Of a DNA stretch of 64,000 bases, positions 24,044 to 31,397 are shown piece by piece. This DNA is from Pseudomonas arsenicoxydans (GTDB taxonomy: Bacteria > Pseudomonadota > Gammaproteobacteria > Pseudomonadales > Pseudomonadaceae). The DNA lies in assembly GCF_006438915.1 (NCBI RefSeq), contig NZ_RCZE01000008.1, positions 186,001 to 250,000 on the forward strand. The letters are read 5' to 3'. Made by a program: the position numbers and the translations under genes. Each line of letters starts with the position of its first letter. Within the stretch, counting starts at the first letter, position 1. A model generated the notes under the pieces. That model searched no databases, was not told the origin of the DNA, and saw only the letters and a list, made by a program, of their open reading frames with translations.

Positions 24044-25846
24044 ATGATGCTCAAGCGAATACTCAATCACTTCCATTTCTGCTGCGGCCTCGGTGGCGGC
24101 GCCAAAGGCTTCAACAAAGCCAAGCCAATTGTTGGCAACGTTCAAGCCGATTGGCGGTGTATCGGTGGCGTCGACGTCGATCCAGCTGGACTGGCCGATT
24201 TCGAGCGTTTAAGTGGCGTAAAGGGAACGCTGCTGGATCTGTTCACCCGAGATCAATACTTTCGTTTCCACGGCAAAGAGCCGCCACTAGGTTGGCGTGA
24301 AGCCACCGTCGAAGACATCCGCCGAGCAGCAAATTACCAGCGGCCTGACGCGGTATTTATTTCCAGTCCATGCAAAGGCGCGTCCGGATTGTTGTCCGAA
24401 ACGATGAGCCAGACTCCAAAGTACCAGGCCCTGAACGAATTGACGCTGCGATGTATCTGGTTGTTCGGCGAGGCATGGAAAGCCGACGCTGTCCCGCTGC
24501 TGGTGTTCGAGAACGTGCCACGACTCGCCACTCGCGGGCGCCATCTGCTGGATCAGATCAACAAGCTGCTCATTCACTTCGGCTACGCCGTCGCCGAGAC
24601 TACCCACGACTGCGGCGTCATTGGTGGTCTGGCCCAGAGCCGCAAGCGCTTCTTGCTGGTCGCCCGCCACGTCGAGAAGGTGCCGCCATTCCTGTACGAA
24701 CCGGAAAAGAAGACGCTCAAGTCTGTTGGTTCGATCCTTGGCCGCATGCCGCTTGCAGGTAATGTCGAGGCTGCTGGCCCCATGCACCGAGTTCCGGCAC
24801 TGCAATGGAAAACGTGGGTACGCCTCGCCCTGGTAACCGCCGGCAAAGACTGGCGCAGCCTGAATGATCTGGTAATCGAAGACGGTTACCTACGAGACTT
24901 GGTGATTGTGCCTAAGTTTCGCGATGGGTTTCTGGGTGTTCATGATTGGCAAGAGCCGGCCGGTACTGTAGCCGCTCGGAGCGGCCCAACAAATGGCAAG
25001 TTCTCGATAGCAGATCCCCGTGCAAAATCCGATGCCCTGCAATACCAGCAGTTCGGCGTTCGAAGATGGGACGAAACCAGCGGCGCCATTATCGGTGTGA
25101 AGTCTCCTGGGCAAGGTACGTTTAGCGTTGCCGACCCGCGTGATCCTGGCGTCAACCACGCCAAATACAATGTCGCCAAATGGGATGGCGCTTCGCGAAC
25201 CGTTATCGCTGGTAGTACTACGGGTCAAGGTGCCTATGCAGTTCAAGATCCGCGTTATACCAACTGGCATCCAAACGCGAGCAGCCGAAAGCTGAACGTA
25301 TGCCCTTGGGAGAAAACTGCGGGTACTGTCACCGGTTCACAGCAGGTCGCCAGCGGAGCTCTGTCGATCGCAGACCCGCGTCCGGGCCTGAAGCGAGTGA
25401 AAGGCGATGCGTTCCTTTCCGGTGGCCATTACGGCGTGATTGGGTGGAATCAACAATGCGGCGCTGTATCCGCAAGCGCCCACCAGGATAATGGGCGATG
25501 GTCCGTTGCAGACCCGCGTTTGCCCGAAGCCAACGAGCGGCTGACGTGCGTGATTGAAAGCCTCGACGGCACTTGGCACCGCCCCTTCACCACCTTGGAA
25601 TTGGCTGCGTTACAAAGCTTGGTTGAGCCGGAAGAACAGTTCGAGTTGGACGGATTGAGTGATCAAGCCTGGCGCGAGCGGATCGGTAATGCAGTACCGC
25701 CGGCAGCCGCTGAAGCAATCGCCCATGTAATGGGCACCACCCTATTGCTGGCAGCAGCCGGCGAGACATTCATGCTCAACAGCATGCCGATTTGGGTCCG
25801 CCCAATCGCCGTAGGTCTGAGCGTTTCTCAGAAGGAAACTCCATGA
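24044..25846 (+). CDS. Phage C5-cytosine DNA methyltransferase with five tandem C-terminal repeats
   Basis: This 600-aa protein has the C5 methylase motifs: SAM site HFCCGLGGGAKGF (residues 11-23), catalytic Cys110 in SSPCKGASG (usually PPCQ), FENVPR, AQSRKRF and GNAVPPAAAEAIAHVM near the end. Between motifs VIII and X there are five repeats of about 31-46 aa built on W....GTV......G..S-ADPR, where the target-recognition domain normally sits. AGGA precedes ATG 24044. It may protect phage DNA from host restriction or mark DNA for packaging. Confidence 0.9.
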   Translation: MMLKRILNHFHFCCGLGGGAKGFNKAKPIVGNVQADWRCIGGVDVDPAGLADFERLSGVKGTLLDLFTRDQYFRFHGKEPPLGWREATVEDIRRAANYQRPDAVFISSPCKGASGLLSETMSQTPKYQALNELTLRCIWLFGEAWKADAVPLLVFENVPRLATRGRHLLDQINKLLIHFGYAVAETTHDCGVIGGLAQSRKRFLLVARHVEKVPPFLYEPEKKTLKSVGSILGRMPLAGNVEAAGPMHRVPALQWKTWVRLALVTAGKDWRSLNDLVIEDGYLRDLVIVPKFRDGFLGVHDWQEPAGTVAARSGPTNGKFSIADPRAKSDALQYQQFGVRRWDETSGAIIGVKSPGQGTFSVADPRDPGVNHAKYNVAKWDGASRTVIAGSTTGQGAYAVQDPRYTNWHPNASSRKLNVCPWEKTAGTVTGSQQVASGALSIADPRPGLKRVKGDAFLSGGHYGVIGWNQQCGAVSASAHQDNGRWSVADPRLPEANERLTCVIESLDGTWHRPFTTLELAALQSLVEPEEQFELDGLSDQAWRERIGNAVPPAAAEAIAHVMGTTLLLAAAGETFMLNSMPIWVRPIAVGLSVSQKETP

Positions 25847-26238
25847 GCCCCATCGCTCAGCACGCGCTTGATCGCGCGCAAGGGGAACCAGTGCCCATTT
25901 CCTGCCCGGAGACTCAATTGGCCTCTGTTCTCGACGACATCGCGCCACCGCTCGACATAAGCGCCATCGATATCAGTGGCCCTATCAACCAAGTCATGTT
26001 TCTGGAGGGACAGAACTTCGCTTTGGACATGGTGAGGTCTGCCGGTGCCGCACTCTCTGATCCGCCCTTCATTGCCAAGCTGGTTCAGAACCTAATCCGT
26101 GCAGCGCTGAGCAGGCCGCCGAGTTATGCAAAAGGCATAAAAACTGTTACCGAGTTGCTACTACAGCAGCAATCTATTGGCAGTCGACCCACAACTCACC
26201 CGCCAAGATCACCTCGGACATTGCCTGATCAAAACTAG
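25843..26238 (+). CDS. Small phage protein, unknown, coupled to the methylase
   Basis: This 131-aa protein starts at an ATGA overlap with the methylase stop and has GAAGGA upstream. It has a helical middle (GQNFALDMVRSAGAALSDPP) and a disordered end. No domain was recognised. Its end overlaps a minus-strand ORF by 65 bp. Confidence 0.6.
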   Translation: MSPIAQHALDRAQGEPVPISCPETQLASVLDDIAPPLDISAIDISGPINQVMFLEGQNFALDMVRSAGAALSDPPFIAKLVQNLIRAALSRPPSYAKGIKTVTELLLQQQSIGSRPTTHPPRSPRTLPDQN

Positions 26239-26419
26239 TCCAAGGGCCGTTCAAATAAAGGGCAATTACTGACTCCCCCGGCACTTCGCTTTCGCAGAGG
26301 ACGACTGCACTCTCCGGAATACCTGCATTTGGCCATTTCCAATTGAGTTTGATAATGAGCTCACGATGCCGGTATTGATGCCTGATGGGCAACTCCCGAT
26401 CTAAATACAGCACTATCAC
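26174..26419 (-). CDS. Possible small phage protein, GTG start
   Basis: This 81-aa ORF (MIVLYLDRELPIRHQYRHRE...) begins with GTG after GGAG. It overlaps the end of the convergent plus-strand gene by 65 bp, so one of the two ends may be wrong. It lies just after a second small minus-strand gene. Moderate support only. Confidence 0.4.
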   Translation of the reverse strand: MIVLYLDRELPIRHQYRHRELIIKLNWKWPNAGIPESAVVLCESEVPGESVIALYLNGPWTSFDQAMSEVILAGELWVDCQ

Positions 26420-26429
26420 CTCTCCAGAC

Positions 26430-26636
26430 TTATCTAGAAAGCGGTTTGGCGGGAGGACCAGTACGCACCTTACGGGTCATAGAGTTCAGCAGGCTCATAG
26501 CGTCAAACACATCGAACCATTCGGGCTCCAATGGTGCTTCACATTTCTCTTCCGATTGAGAGTCATCAAGCGCGGACTTCGTCCGCTTTTTCGGTCCCGA
26601 CTTTTCCTTAGCATGTATTGATTTACTGGCGTCCAT
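26430..26636 (-). CDS. Small phage protein, unknown, Lys-rich
   Basis: This 68-aa protein (MDASKSIHAKEKSGPKKRTK...) starts at ATG 26636 with AGAGG upstream. The N-terminal half is basic and probably disordered; the C-terminal half is helical (PEWFDVFDAMSLLNSMTRKV). It forms a likely two-gene unit with the next minus-strand ORF. Confidence 0.5.
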   Translation of the reverse strand: MDASKSIHAKEKSGPKKRTKSALDDSQSEEKCEAPLEPEWFDVFDAMSLLNSMTRKVRTGPPAKPLSR

Positions 26637-26802
26637 GAGATTCACCTCTGCCGTTATGACTACAGGTTTCGCATCTGCATGCCCCCAAGCTAGAGGAGCA
26701 ACTCGGGCTTTGTTTAGTGGGAATATGCATTAGAAATGTAGGTCACAAGTCACAGCGCTTCAATTGGATAGAGCTTTCTCAGTCATAACTGTAGCTAAAA
26801 CA

Positions 26803-26833
26803 GAATAACTTTGCCCCTTTCTGGAATAACTTT
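26803..26833. repeat. Two GAATAACTTT direct repeats 21 bp apart
   Basis: GAATAACTTT occurs at 26803-26812 and 26824-26833, a spacing of two helical turns, in the 220-bp AT-rich gap before a small basic protein gene. This suits a two-site operator or a tandem activator site. No binding factor is known. Confidence 0.45.
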
Positions 26834-26859
26834 TCTGATCATCCAATGAAGGTATCGCC

Positions 26860-26973
26860 ATGCCCAAGAAATGCCAGTCATCCCGGCGCTATCGCCGGCG
26901 GGTGACGCGAAAAGCCTACCTGCTGATCCACGAGAAGAACGCCGACGATCTGGAGGGGATCGATAGATACTAG
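26860..26973 (+). CDS. Small basic phage peptide (37 aa)
   Basis: ATG 26860 has GAAGG 7 nt upstream. The peptide is very Arg/Lys rich at its start (MPKKCQSSRRYRRRVTRKAY), which suggests nucleic-acid binding, and ends in an acidic helix. It lies downstream of the paired GAATAACTTT repeats. Confidence 0.5.
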   Translation: MPKKCQSSRRYRRRVTRKAYLLIHEKNADDLEGIDRY

Positions 26974-27031
26974 CTCGGCTGCCAATCACTCAAGAAAATT
27001 TAACCACCAGTGACACATGGGAGCGCCTGCT

Positions 27032-27145
27032 GTGAAACACGAACCACCTGATCAGACACTAGAAGACGCGGCTAAACCACTTCTGTGGATAAGAGCCGTC
27101 TTAGCGATCTTGGGCATCATCGGACTCGTTTGGAGCTTTGTATGA
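27032..27145 (+). CDS. Small membrane peptide (37 aa), GTG start
   Basis: GTG 27032 has GGGAG upstream; an in-frame ATG at 27017 is the alternative. The C-terminal half is one transmembrane helix (LLWIRAVLAILGIIGLVWSF). The stop overlaps the ATG of the secreted protein gene, so translation is probably coupled. Confidence 0.5.
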   Translation: MKHEPPDQTLEDAAKPLLWIRAVLAILGIIGLVWSFV

Positions 27146-27408
27146 AAAAGATCCTTTTCACCTTGCTGCTGGCCCTCACTGGCTATCAAGCCTCGGCAAA
27201 CGTCCCGACCGTTACCGTCGTGCACGATGACACCCATGCTGTGACGTGCTGGCTATCTACGTACAACGGCGCCAGCGCAATTTCGTGTCTGCCGAACTCC
27301 ATGATTGAAGACCCAGATGACAGCGACTGCGGGACGAAGCTCGGCCCCGACTCATCCCCTGCATCTATTGAGACATCCACTCTGTGTGGGGAGGTGTTCG
27401 GGTTATGA
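27142..27408 (+). CDS. Small secreted phage-encoded protein
   Basis: This 88-aa protein has a clear signal peptide (MKKILFTLLLALTGYQASA). Four Cys follow in the mature part (VTCWLS, ISCLPN, SDCGTK, TLCGEV), enough for two disulfides. It is acidic. It overlaps neighbours by 4 bp on both sides. Lysogenic conversion or superinfection exclusion are possible roles; none is shown. Confidence 0.6.
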   Translation: MKKILFTLLLALTGYQASANVPTVTVVHDDTHAVTCWLSTYNGASAISCLPNSMIEDPDDSDCGTKLGPDSSPASIETSTLCGEVFGL

Positions 27409-27638
27409 GCCGATTCATTGCAGTGATTCATGGCTGGCATGTCTACAGCAACGGCTTCAGCATTCATGAACTGGAAGCGTCCATCGCTGAAGAGGCTAAA
27501 AAAGAAGCAAGCTGGCTCAAAAGTCTGCGCGAAGACGACTTCGACAAATGCGCGTACACCGTTATTGAGATCGAAAATACCGAGCATCTTTCTCGGAGAC
27601 TAACCTGGCGCGAACGGATCAACGGAAAACTCAACTGA
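27405..27638 (+). CDS. Small phage protein, unknown
   Basis: This 77-aa protein (MSRFIAVIHGWHVYSNGFSI...) begins at an ATGA overlap with the secreted protein gene. It is helical and charged (LEASIAEEAKKEASWLKSLR). No domain was recognised. Confidence 0.55.
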   Translation: MSRFIAVIHGWHVYSNGFSIHELEASIAEEAKKEASWLKSLREDDFDKCAYTVIEIENTEHLSRRLTWRERINGKLN

Positions 27639-27777
27639 AGTCACCCGCCCGGCACTGTCCCGTTTCATCCCGCGTGTAAACCGGAACCGGGCGAGCGGTG
27701 CATACGATACAGCAGCATGCCTTTCCATCTCAAAAATTTTTAACGACCTGCCAATAAACGGCGGGCAAGGTCTTCCC

Positions 27778-28077
27778 ATGTCTGAAATAACTCAAGACGA
27801 CATATTCAAGCGCATTGAAGGGCTTGAAGACGAAACACAAAAATTAATGGTCTGCACCTTGGTTGGGCACAGCAAGATCACGACCTTTTGCTTTGGATAC
27901 CACCATTGCGCACGCTGCGATGCACAGATAGGCGATTCCCTTGGAGGGCTTTATGACAGTTCCAAAGACGTAGTCGTTGGGCATGACTGCGAGATCTGTC
28001 GCGCCAATTTTGCTGCTCTAGATTGGCGGCACACCCTTCTGGCACCTGATCCTTTCTCGAAAGAAACCACTACCTAA
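27778..28077 (+). CDS. Small Cys-rich phage protein, probable zinc binding
   Basis: This 99-aa protein has HHCARCDAQIG and HDCEICRANF, a four-Cys layout that could hold one zinc, after a helical start (SEITQDDIFKRIEGLEDETQ). A hairpin (GACCT-GCC / GGCAAGGTC) lies just before the start, over the RBS region, and could modulate translation. Function unknown. Confidence 0.6.
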   Translation: MSEITQDDIFKRIEGLEDETQKLMVCTLVGHSKITTFCFGYHHCARCDAQIGDSLGGLYDSSKDVVVGHDCEICRANFAALDWRHTLLAPDPFSKETTT

Positions 28078-28123
28078 CTCGTCCCACACTTACTGCCGCC
28101 ATAAGGCGGTATGGAGTTATGCC

Positions 28124-28474
28124 ATGCCTGAAAAAAATGAAACTGACCAAATCCCGCCACTCGGCGTGGATAAGGTATCTGAAGCCCAAATGGCAATAAT
28201 TCTGGGCACCACACACCGAGCGTTATCAACCCGTCGAGCGCGAAAGCAGATCCCCGAAGGGGTCTGGAACAAGTGCGGCGGCCGAATTATGTATAGCAAA
28301 ATGAGGTATGAGGCATGGCAAGAAAGTCAGTGGATTTGCCCAACGGATTGGAGCTCTTCCGCAACTCTCTCCGGATTCGGTTTACCTGGAACGGTGTCCG
28401 GAGAAGCGAAACACTCCCCTTCCCCACGACGCAAAAAGGCATTAAAGCTGCATCCCAGCTTCGCGATCAGGTAG
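28124..28474 (+). CDS. Excisionase-like protein
   Basis: This 116-aa frame has a winged-helix excisionase-type core: KVSEAQMAIILGTTHRALST, RRARKQIPEGVWNKCGGRIM, YSKMRYEAWQ. It sits directly upstream of the integrase gene and overlaps it by 160 bp in another frame. The last 50 residues are low complexity and probably follow from the overlap. A CCGCC-ATAA-GGCGG hairpin lies just before the RBS. It should direct excision together with the integrase. Confidence 0.7.
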   Translation: MPEKNETDQIPPLGVDKVSEAQMAIILGTTHRALSTRRARKQIPEGVWNKCGGRIMYSKMRYEAWQESQWICPTDWSSSATLSGFGLPGTVSGEAKHSPSPRRKKALKLHPSFAIR

Positions 28475-29508
28475 ATAACCTGATCAAACTCGGGCTGTTG
28501 GATGATGCAAAATATGCAGAGTTGTTCCCTGGCTCAACGGTGTCGCTCGATGGTGTACCTTCATTTCTCGATTACGCCCAATCCTGGCTCGACGGTCGGG
28601 TGATCACCGCCGGCACACGGAAGAACTACAAAGGAGCGCTGAATCTGTATTGGGTGCCAGCGCTCGCCCTCATTCGAATCGACATGATAACTACCTCGTT
28701 GCTTCGCCGCGTCATTGGGTCAATTGAGTGGACCTCTCAAGGTGTTCGGCGCGACGCGGTGGTTAGGCTTACAACCATCCTCGAATCGGCGCTGAATGAA
28801 GAGCTGATCAAGAAGAATCCCGCCAAGGCTATCGATCGTCCGAAACGGAAGAGGAAGGAAATCAATCCATTCACACTGGAAGAAGCGAATCGGATTATTG
28901 ATCACCTCTACGAGGCGATACACTGGCCGAGCGGTATCTACGCGGCATTTTTCGAGTTCGCGTTCTTCAGCGGGATGCGCTTATCTGAAGTCGCGGCGCT
29001 TCGTTGGGATGCCGTCGATCTGATCAAGCGCCAGGTTCACGTTTGTCGCACCGTCGCCCTTGGCGTCGTCGAAGAACGCACCAAAACCGGAAAAGATCGT
29101 TTTGTGCTGCTCAATGAACGGGCATTGCACGCGCTGGAATTCGCCCGCCAGTATGCTGAGCGCCGCAAAAAGGGTGTCGGCAAGATCAAGGAATTGCCCT
29201 ACGTGTTCCCGCCGTCGAAGAACAGTGAGTACATCCGACAGACCTCAGACCTTCATAAACAATGGGGGCCGGCCCTGAAAGCGCTGGAGATCCCTTATCG
29301 GCCGCCGTACAACTGCCGTCATACTTATGCGACAATATGCTTAATGTCCAACATGAACCCCGCCTTCATAGCTCAGCAACTTGGCCACAGCGTCCAAATG
29401 TTGCTGTCGACGTATGCGCGTTGGCTCAACTCAAGCTCAGACTGGGCGGAGCTGGAAAAGCTCCAGATTGGTATCAAATCGGTATCAGGCAAAAACGACC
29501 AGCTCTAA
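28315..29508 (+). CDS. int: Phage tyrosine recombinase integrase
   Basis: This 397-aa protein has an N-terminal arm-type domain, a SAM-like core-binding domain (residues about 85-175) and a catalytic domain. Catalytic residues are Arg222 (SGMRLSEV), a Lys at 257 or 260, Arg335 (NCRHTYAT), His358 (QLGHS) and Tyr367 (LLSTYARW). The first His of the usual HxxR motif is Tyr332, a change seen in some phage integrases. The gene ends 20 bp before ybiT, which places the right att site there. Confidence 0.93.
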   Translation: MARKSVDLPNGLELFRNSLRIRFTWNGVRRSETLPFPTTQKGIKAASQLRDQVDNLIKLGLLDDAKYAELFPGSTVSLDGVPSFLDYAQSWLDGRVITAGTRKNYKGALNLYWVPALALIRIDMITTSLLRRVIGSIEWTSQGVRRDAVVRLTTILESALNEELIKKNPAKAIDRPKRKRKEINPFTLEEANRIIDHLYEAIHWPSGIYAAFFEFAFFSGMRLSEVAALRWDAVDLIKRQVHVCRTVALGVVEERTKTGKDRFVLLNERALHALEFARQYAERRKKGVGKIKELPYVFPPSKNSEYIRQTSDLHKQWGPALKALEIPYRPPYNCRHTYATICLMSNMNPAFIAQQLGHSVQMLLSTYARWLNSSSDWAELEKLQIGIKSVSGKNDQL

Positions 29509-29528
29509 ACCATTGATAGGTAAGGTAA

Positions 29529-31118
29529 TTGATCTCCACAGCTAACATCACGATGCAGTTCGGCGCCAAGCCGCTATTCGAAAACGTTTCGGTCAAATTC
29601 GCCGCGGGTAACCGCTACGGTCTGATCGGCGCCAACGGTTGCGGCAAGTCGACTTTCATGAAAATCCTCGGTGGCGACCTCGAGCCGTCCGGCGGCCAGG
29701 TCATGCTCGAGCCGAACGTGCGTCTGGGTAAATTGCGCCAGGACCAGTTCGCCTACGAAGAATTCACCGTGATCGATACCGTGATCATGGGTCACGAAGA
29801 GCTGTGGAAGGTCAAGGCCGAGCGCGACCGCATCTACTCGCTGCCGGAAATGACCGAAGAAGACGGCATGGCCGTGGCCGAGCTGGAAACCGAGTTCGCC
29901 GAAATGGACGGCTACACCGCCGAATCCCGTGCCGGTGAGCTGTTGCTGGGCCTGGGTATCGGCATCGAGCAACACTTTGGTCCGATGAGCGAGGTTTCCC
30001 CAGGCTGGAAACTGCGCGTATTGCTGGCGCAGGCGCTGTTCTCCGATCCTGAAGTGCTGTTGCTCGACGAACCGACCAACCACCTGGACATCAACACCAT
30101 CCGCTGGCTGGAAAACATTCTGACCCAGCGCTCCAGCCTGATGATCATCATCTCTCACGACCGTCACTTCCTGAACAGCGTCTGCACCCACATGGCTGAC
30201 CTGGATTACGGCGAACTGCGTCTGTTCCCGGGCAACTACGACGAGTACATGACCGTGGCGACCCAGTCCCGCGAGCAACTGCTGTCGGACAACGCCAAAA
30301 AGAAAGCGCAGATTTCCGAGCTGCAATCGTTCGTCAGCCGCTTCTCGGCCAACGCCTCGAAAGCCAAGCAAGCGACTTCCCGCGCCAAGGCGATCGACAA
30401 GATCCAACTGGCCGAGGTCAAGCCTTCGAGCCGCGTGAGCCCTTTCATCCGTTTCGAACAAACCAAGAAGCTGCACCGTCAGGCGGTCATCGTCGAGCGC
30501 ATGGCCAAAGGCTTCGACGGCAAGCCCCTGTTCAAGGACTTCAGCTTCCAGGTTGAAGCTGGCGAGCGCGTGGCGATTATCGGCCCGAACGGTATCGGTA
30601 AAACAACCCTGCTGCGCACCCTGGTGAACGAACTGACCCCGGATGCCGGTACCGTGAAATGGACCGACGCCGCGGAGCTGGGTTATTACGCTCAGGACCA
30701 CGCACACGACTTCGAAGATGATTGCAACCTGTTCGACTGGATGGGCCAATGGACCCAAGGCGGCGAACAAATCGTTCGCGGCACCCTCGGTCGCATGCTG
30801 TTCTCCAACGACGAGATCCTAAAGTCGGTCAAGGTCATCTCCGGTGGTGAGCAAGGTCGCATGCTGTTCGGCAAGCTGATCCTGCAAAAGCCGAACGTGC
30901 TGATCATGGACGAACCGACCAACCACTTGGACATGGAATCGATCGAGGCGCTGAACCTGGCGCTGGAAAACTACCCGGGCACGCTGATCTTCGTCAGCCA
31001 CGACCGTGAGTTCGTATCGTCGTTGGCCACCCGCATCATCGAGTTGAGCCCTAGTGGCGTGATCGACTTCAGCGGTACTTATGATGATTACCTGCGTAGT
31101 CAGGGTGTAGTGTTCTAA
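29529..31118 (+). CDS. ybiT: YbiT-type ABC-F ATPase (ribosome-associated)
   Basis: This 529-aa protein has two ABC domains. Walker A sites are GANGCGKST and GPNGIGKTT, with signatures VSPGWKLR and ISGGEQGR and Walker B LLLDEPTNHLD / LIMDEPTNHLD. A linker follows the first domain (KKKAQISELQSFVSRFSANA). The sequence closely follows E. coli YbiT. ABC-F proteins act on the ribosome. The start is TTG 29529 behind AGGTAA; the prophage junction lies immediately upstream, so promoter or start may have been altered. Confidence 0.93.
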   Translation: MISTANITMQFGAKPLFENVSVKFAAGNRYGLIGANGCGKSTFMKILGGDLEPSGGQVMLEPNVRLGKLRQDQFAYEEFTVIDTVIMGHEELWKVKAERDRIYSLPEMTEEDGMAVAELETEFAEMDGYTAESRAGELLLGLGIGIEQHFGPMSEVSPGWKLRVLLAQALFSDPEVLLLDEPTNHLDINTIRWLENILTQRSSLMIIISHDRHFLNSVCTHMADLDYGELRLFPGNYDEYMTVATQSREQLLSDNAKKKAQISELQSFVSRFSANASKAKQATSRAKAIDKIQLAEVKPSSRVSPFIRFEQTKKLHRQAVIVERMAKGFDGKPLFKDFSFQVEAGERVAIIGPNGIGKTTLLRTLVNELTPDAGTVKWTDAAELGYYAQDHAHDFEDDCNLFDWMGQWTQGGEQIVRGTLGRMLFSNDEILKSVKVISGGEQGRMLFGKLILQKPNVLIMDEPTNHLDMESIEALNLALENYPGTLIFVSHDREFVSSLATRIIELSPSGVIDFSGTYDDYLRSQGVVF

Positions 31119-31135
31119 GCACCTGCGGAAACTGA

Positions 31136-31164
31136 AAAGCCCTGTCCATGTGACGGGGCTTTTT
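31136..31164 (+). terminator. Rho-independent terminator after ybiT
   Basis: AAAGCCCTGTC and GACGGGGCTTTTT form a GC stem of about 10 bp with loop CATGT and a T-tract, 18 bp after the ybiT stop. Confidence 0.9.
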
Positions 31165-31199
31165 GCATTTCATGGCCGACCGTTTTTCTGGTGCTGAAA

Positions 31200-31287
31200 C
31201 CTTCGCGAGCAAGCCCGCTCCCACATTTGACCGAGTTCTTCCTGTAAGAATGCGAACAAATGTGGGAGCGGGCTTGCTCGCGAAGGG
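31200..31287. repeat. REP pair (REPIN), TGTGGGAGCGGGCTTGC type
   Basis: CTTCGCGAGCAAGCCCGCTC at the left is repeated in inverted orientation at 31262-31285, with about 30 bp between the arms. The same element recurs at 51189-51282 and 62261-62352. This is the common Pseudomonas REP sequence, moved by RAYT transposases, none of which is encoded in this window. Confidence 0.93.
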
Positions 31288-31397
31288 GCCCTAAAGGACA
31301 ACCAAAAATAGTCAGACAAAATAGTTAGCCTGCTTCCTTTTATTCGCAGCCCAAGCCATGATGCAGCTCTCCCACCGCCGCCCGCGAACGAGCCGAC

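Larger units (their letters stand above)
1..29508. mobile_element. Temperate phage (contractile tail, HK97-type head), left end outside window
   Basis: Terminase, portal, protease, capsid, connectors, sheath, tube, chaperone and tape measure are in canonical order on the minus strand. Repressor, recombination genes, excisionase and integrase run on the plus strand. The tail sheath makes it a myovirus. The integrase gene ends 20 bp before host gene ybiT, so the right attachment site should lie at the integrase 3' end or in that gap. Baseplate, tail-fibre and lysis genes and the left junction are not in the window, so the att core duplication cannot be read here. Confidence 0.95.

Noticed and set aside
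29574..30770. 398-codon minus-strand frame opposite ybiT
   Set aside because: Antisense shadow of a conserved ABC-F gene; no RBS or family similarity.
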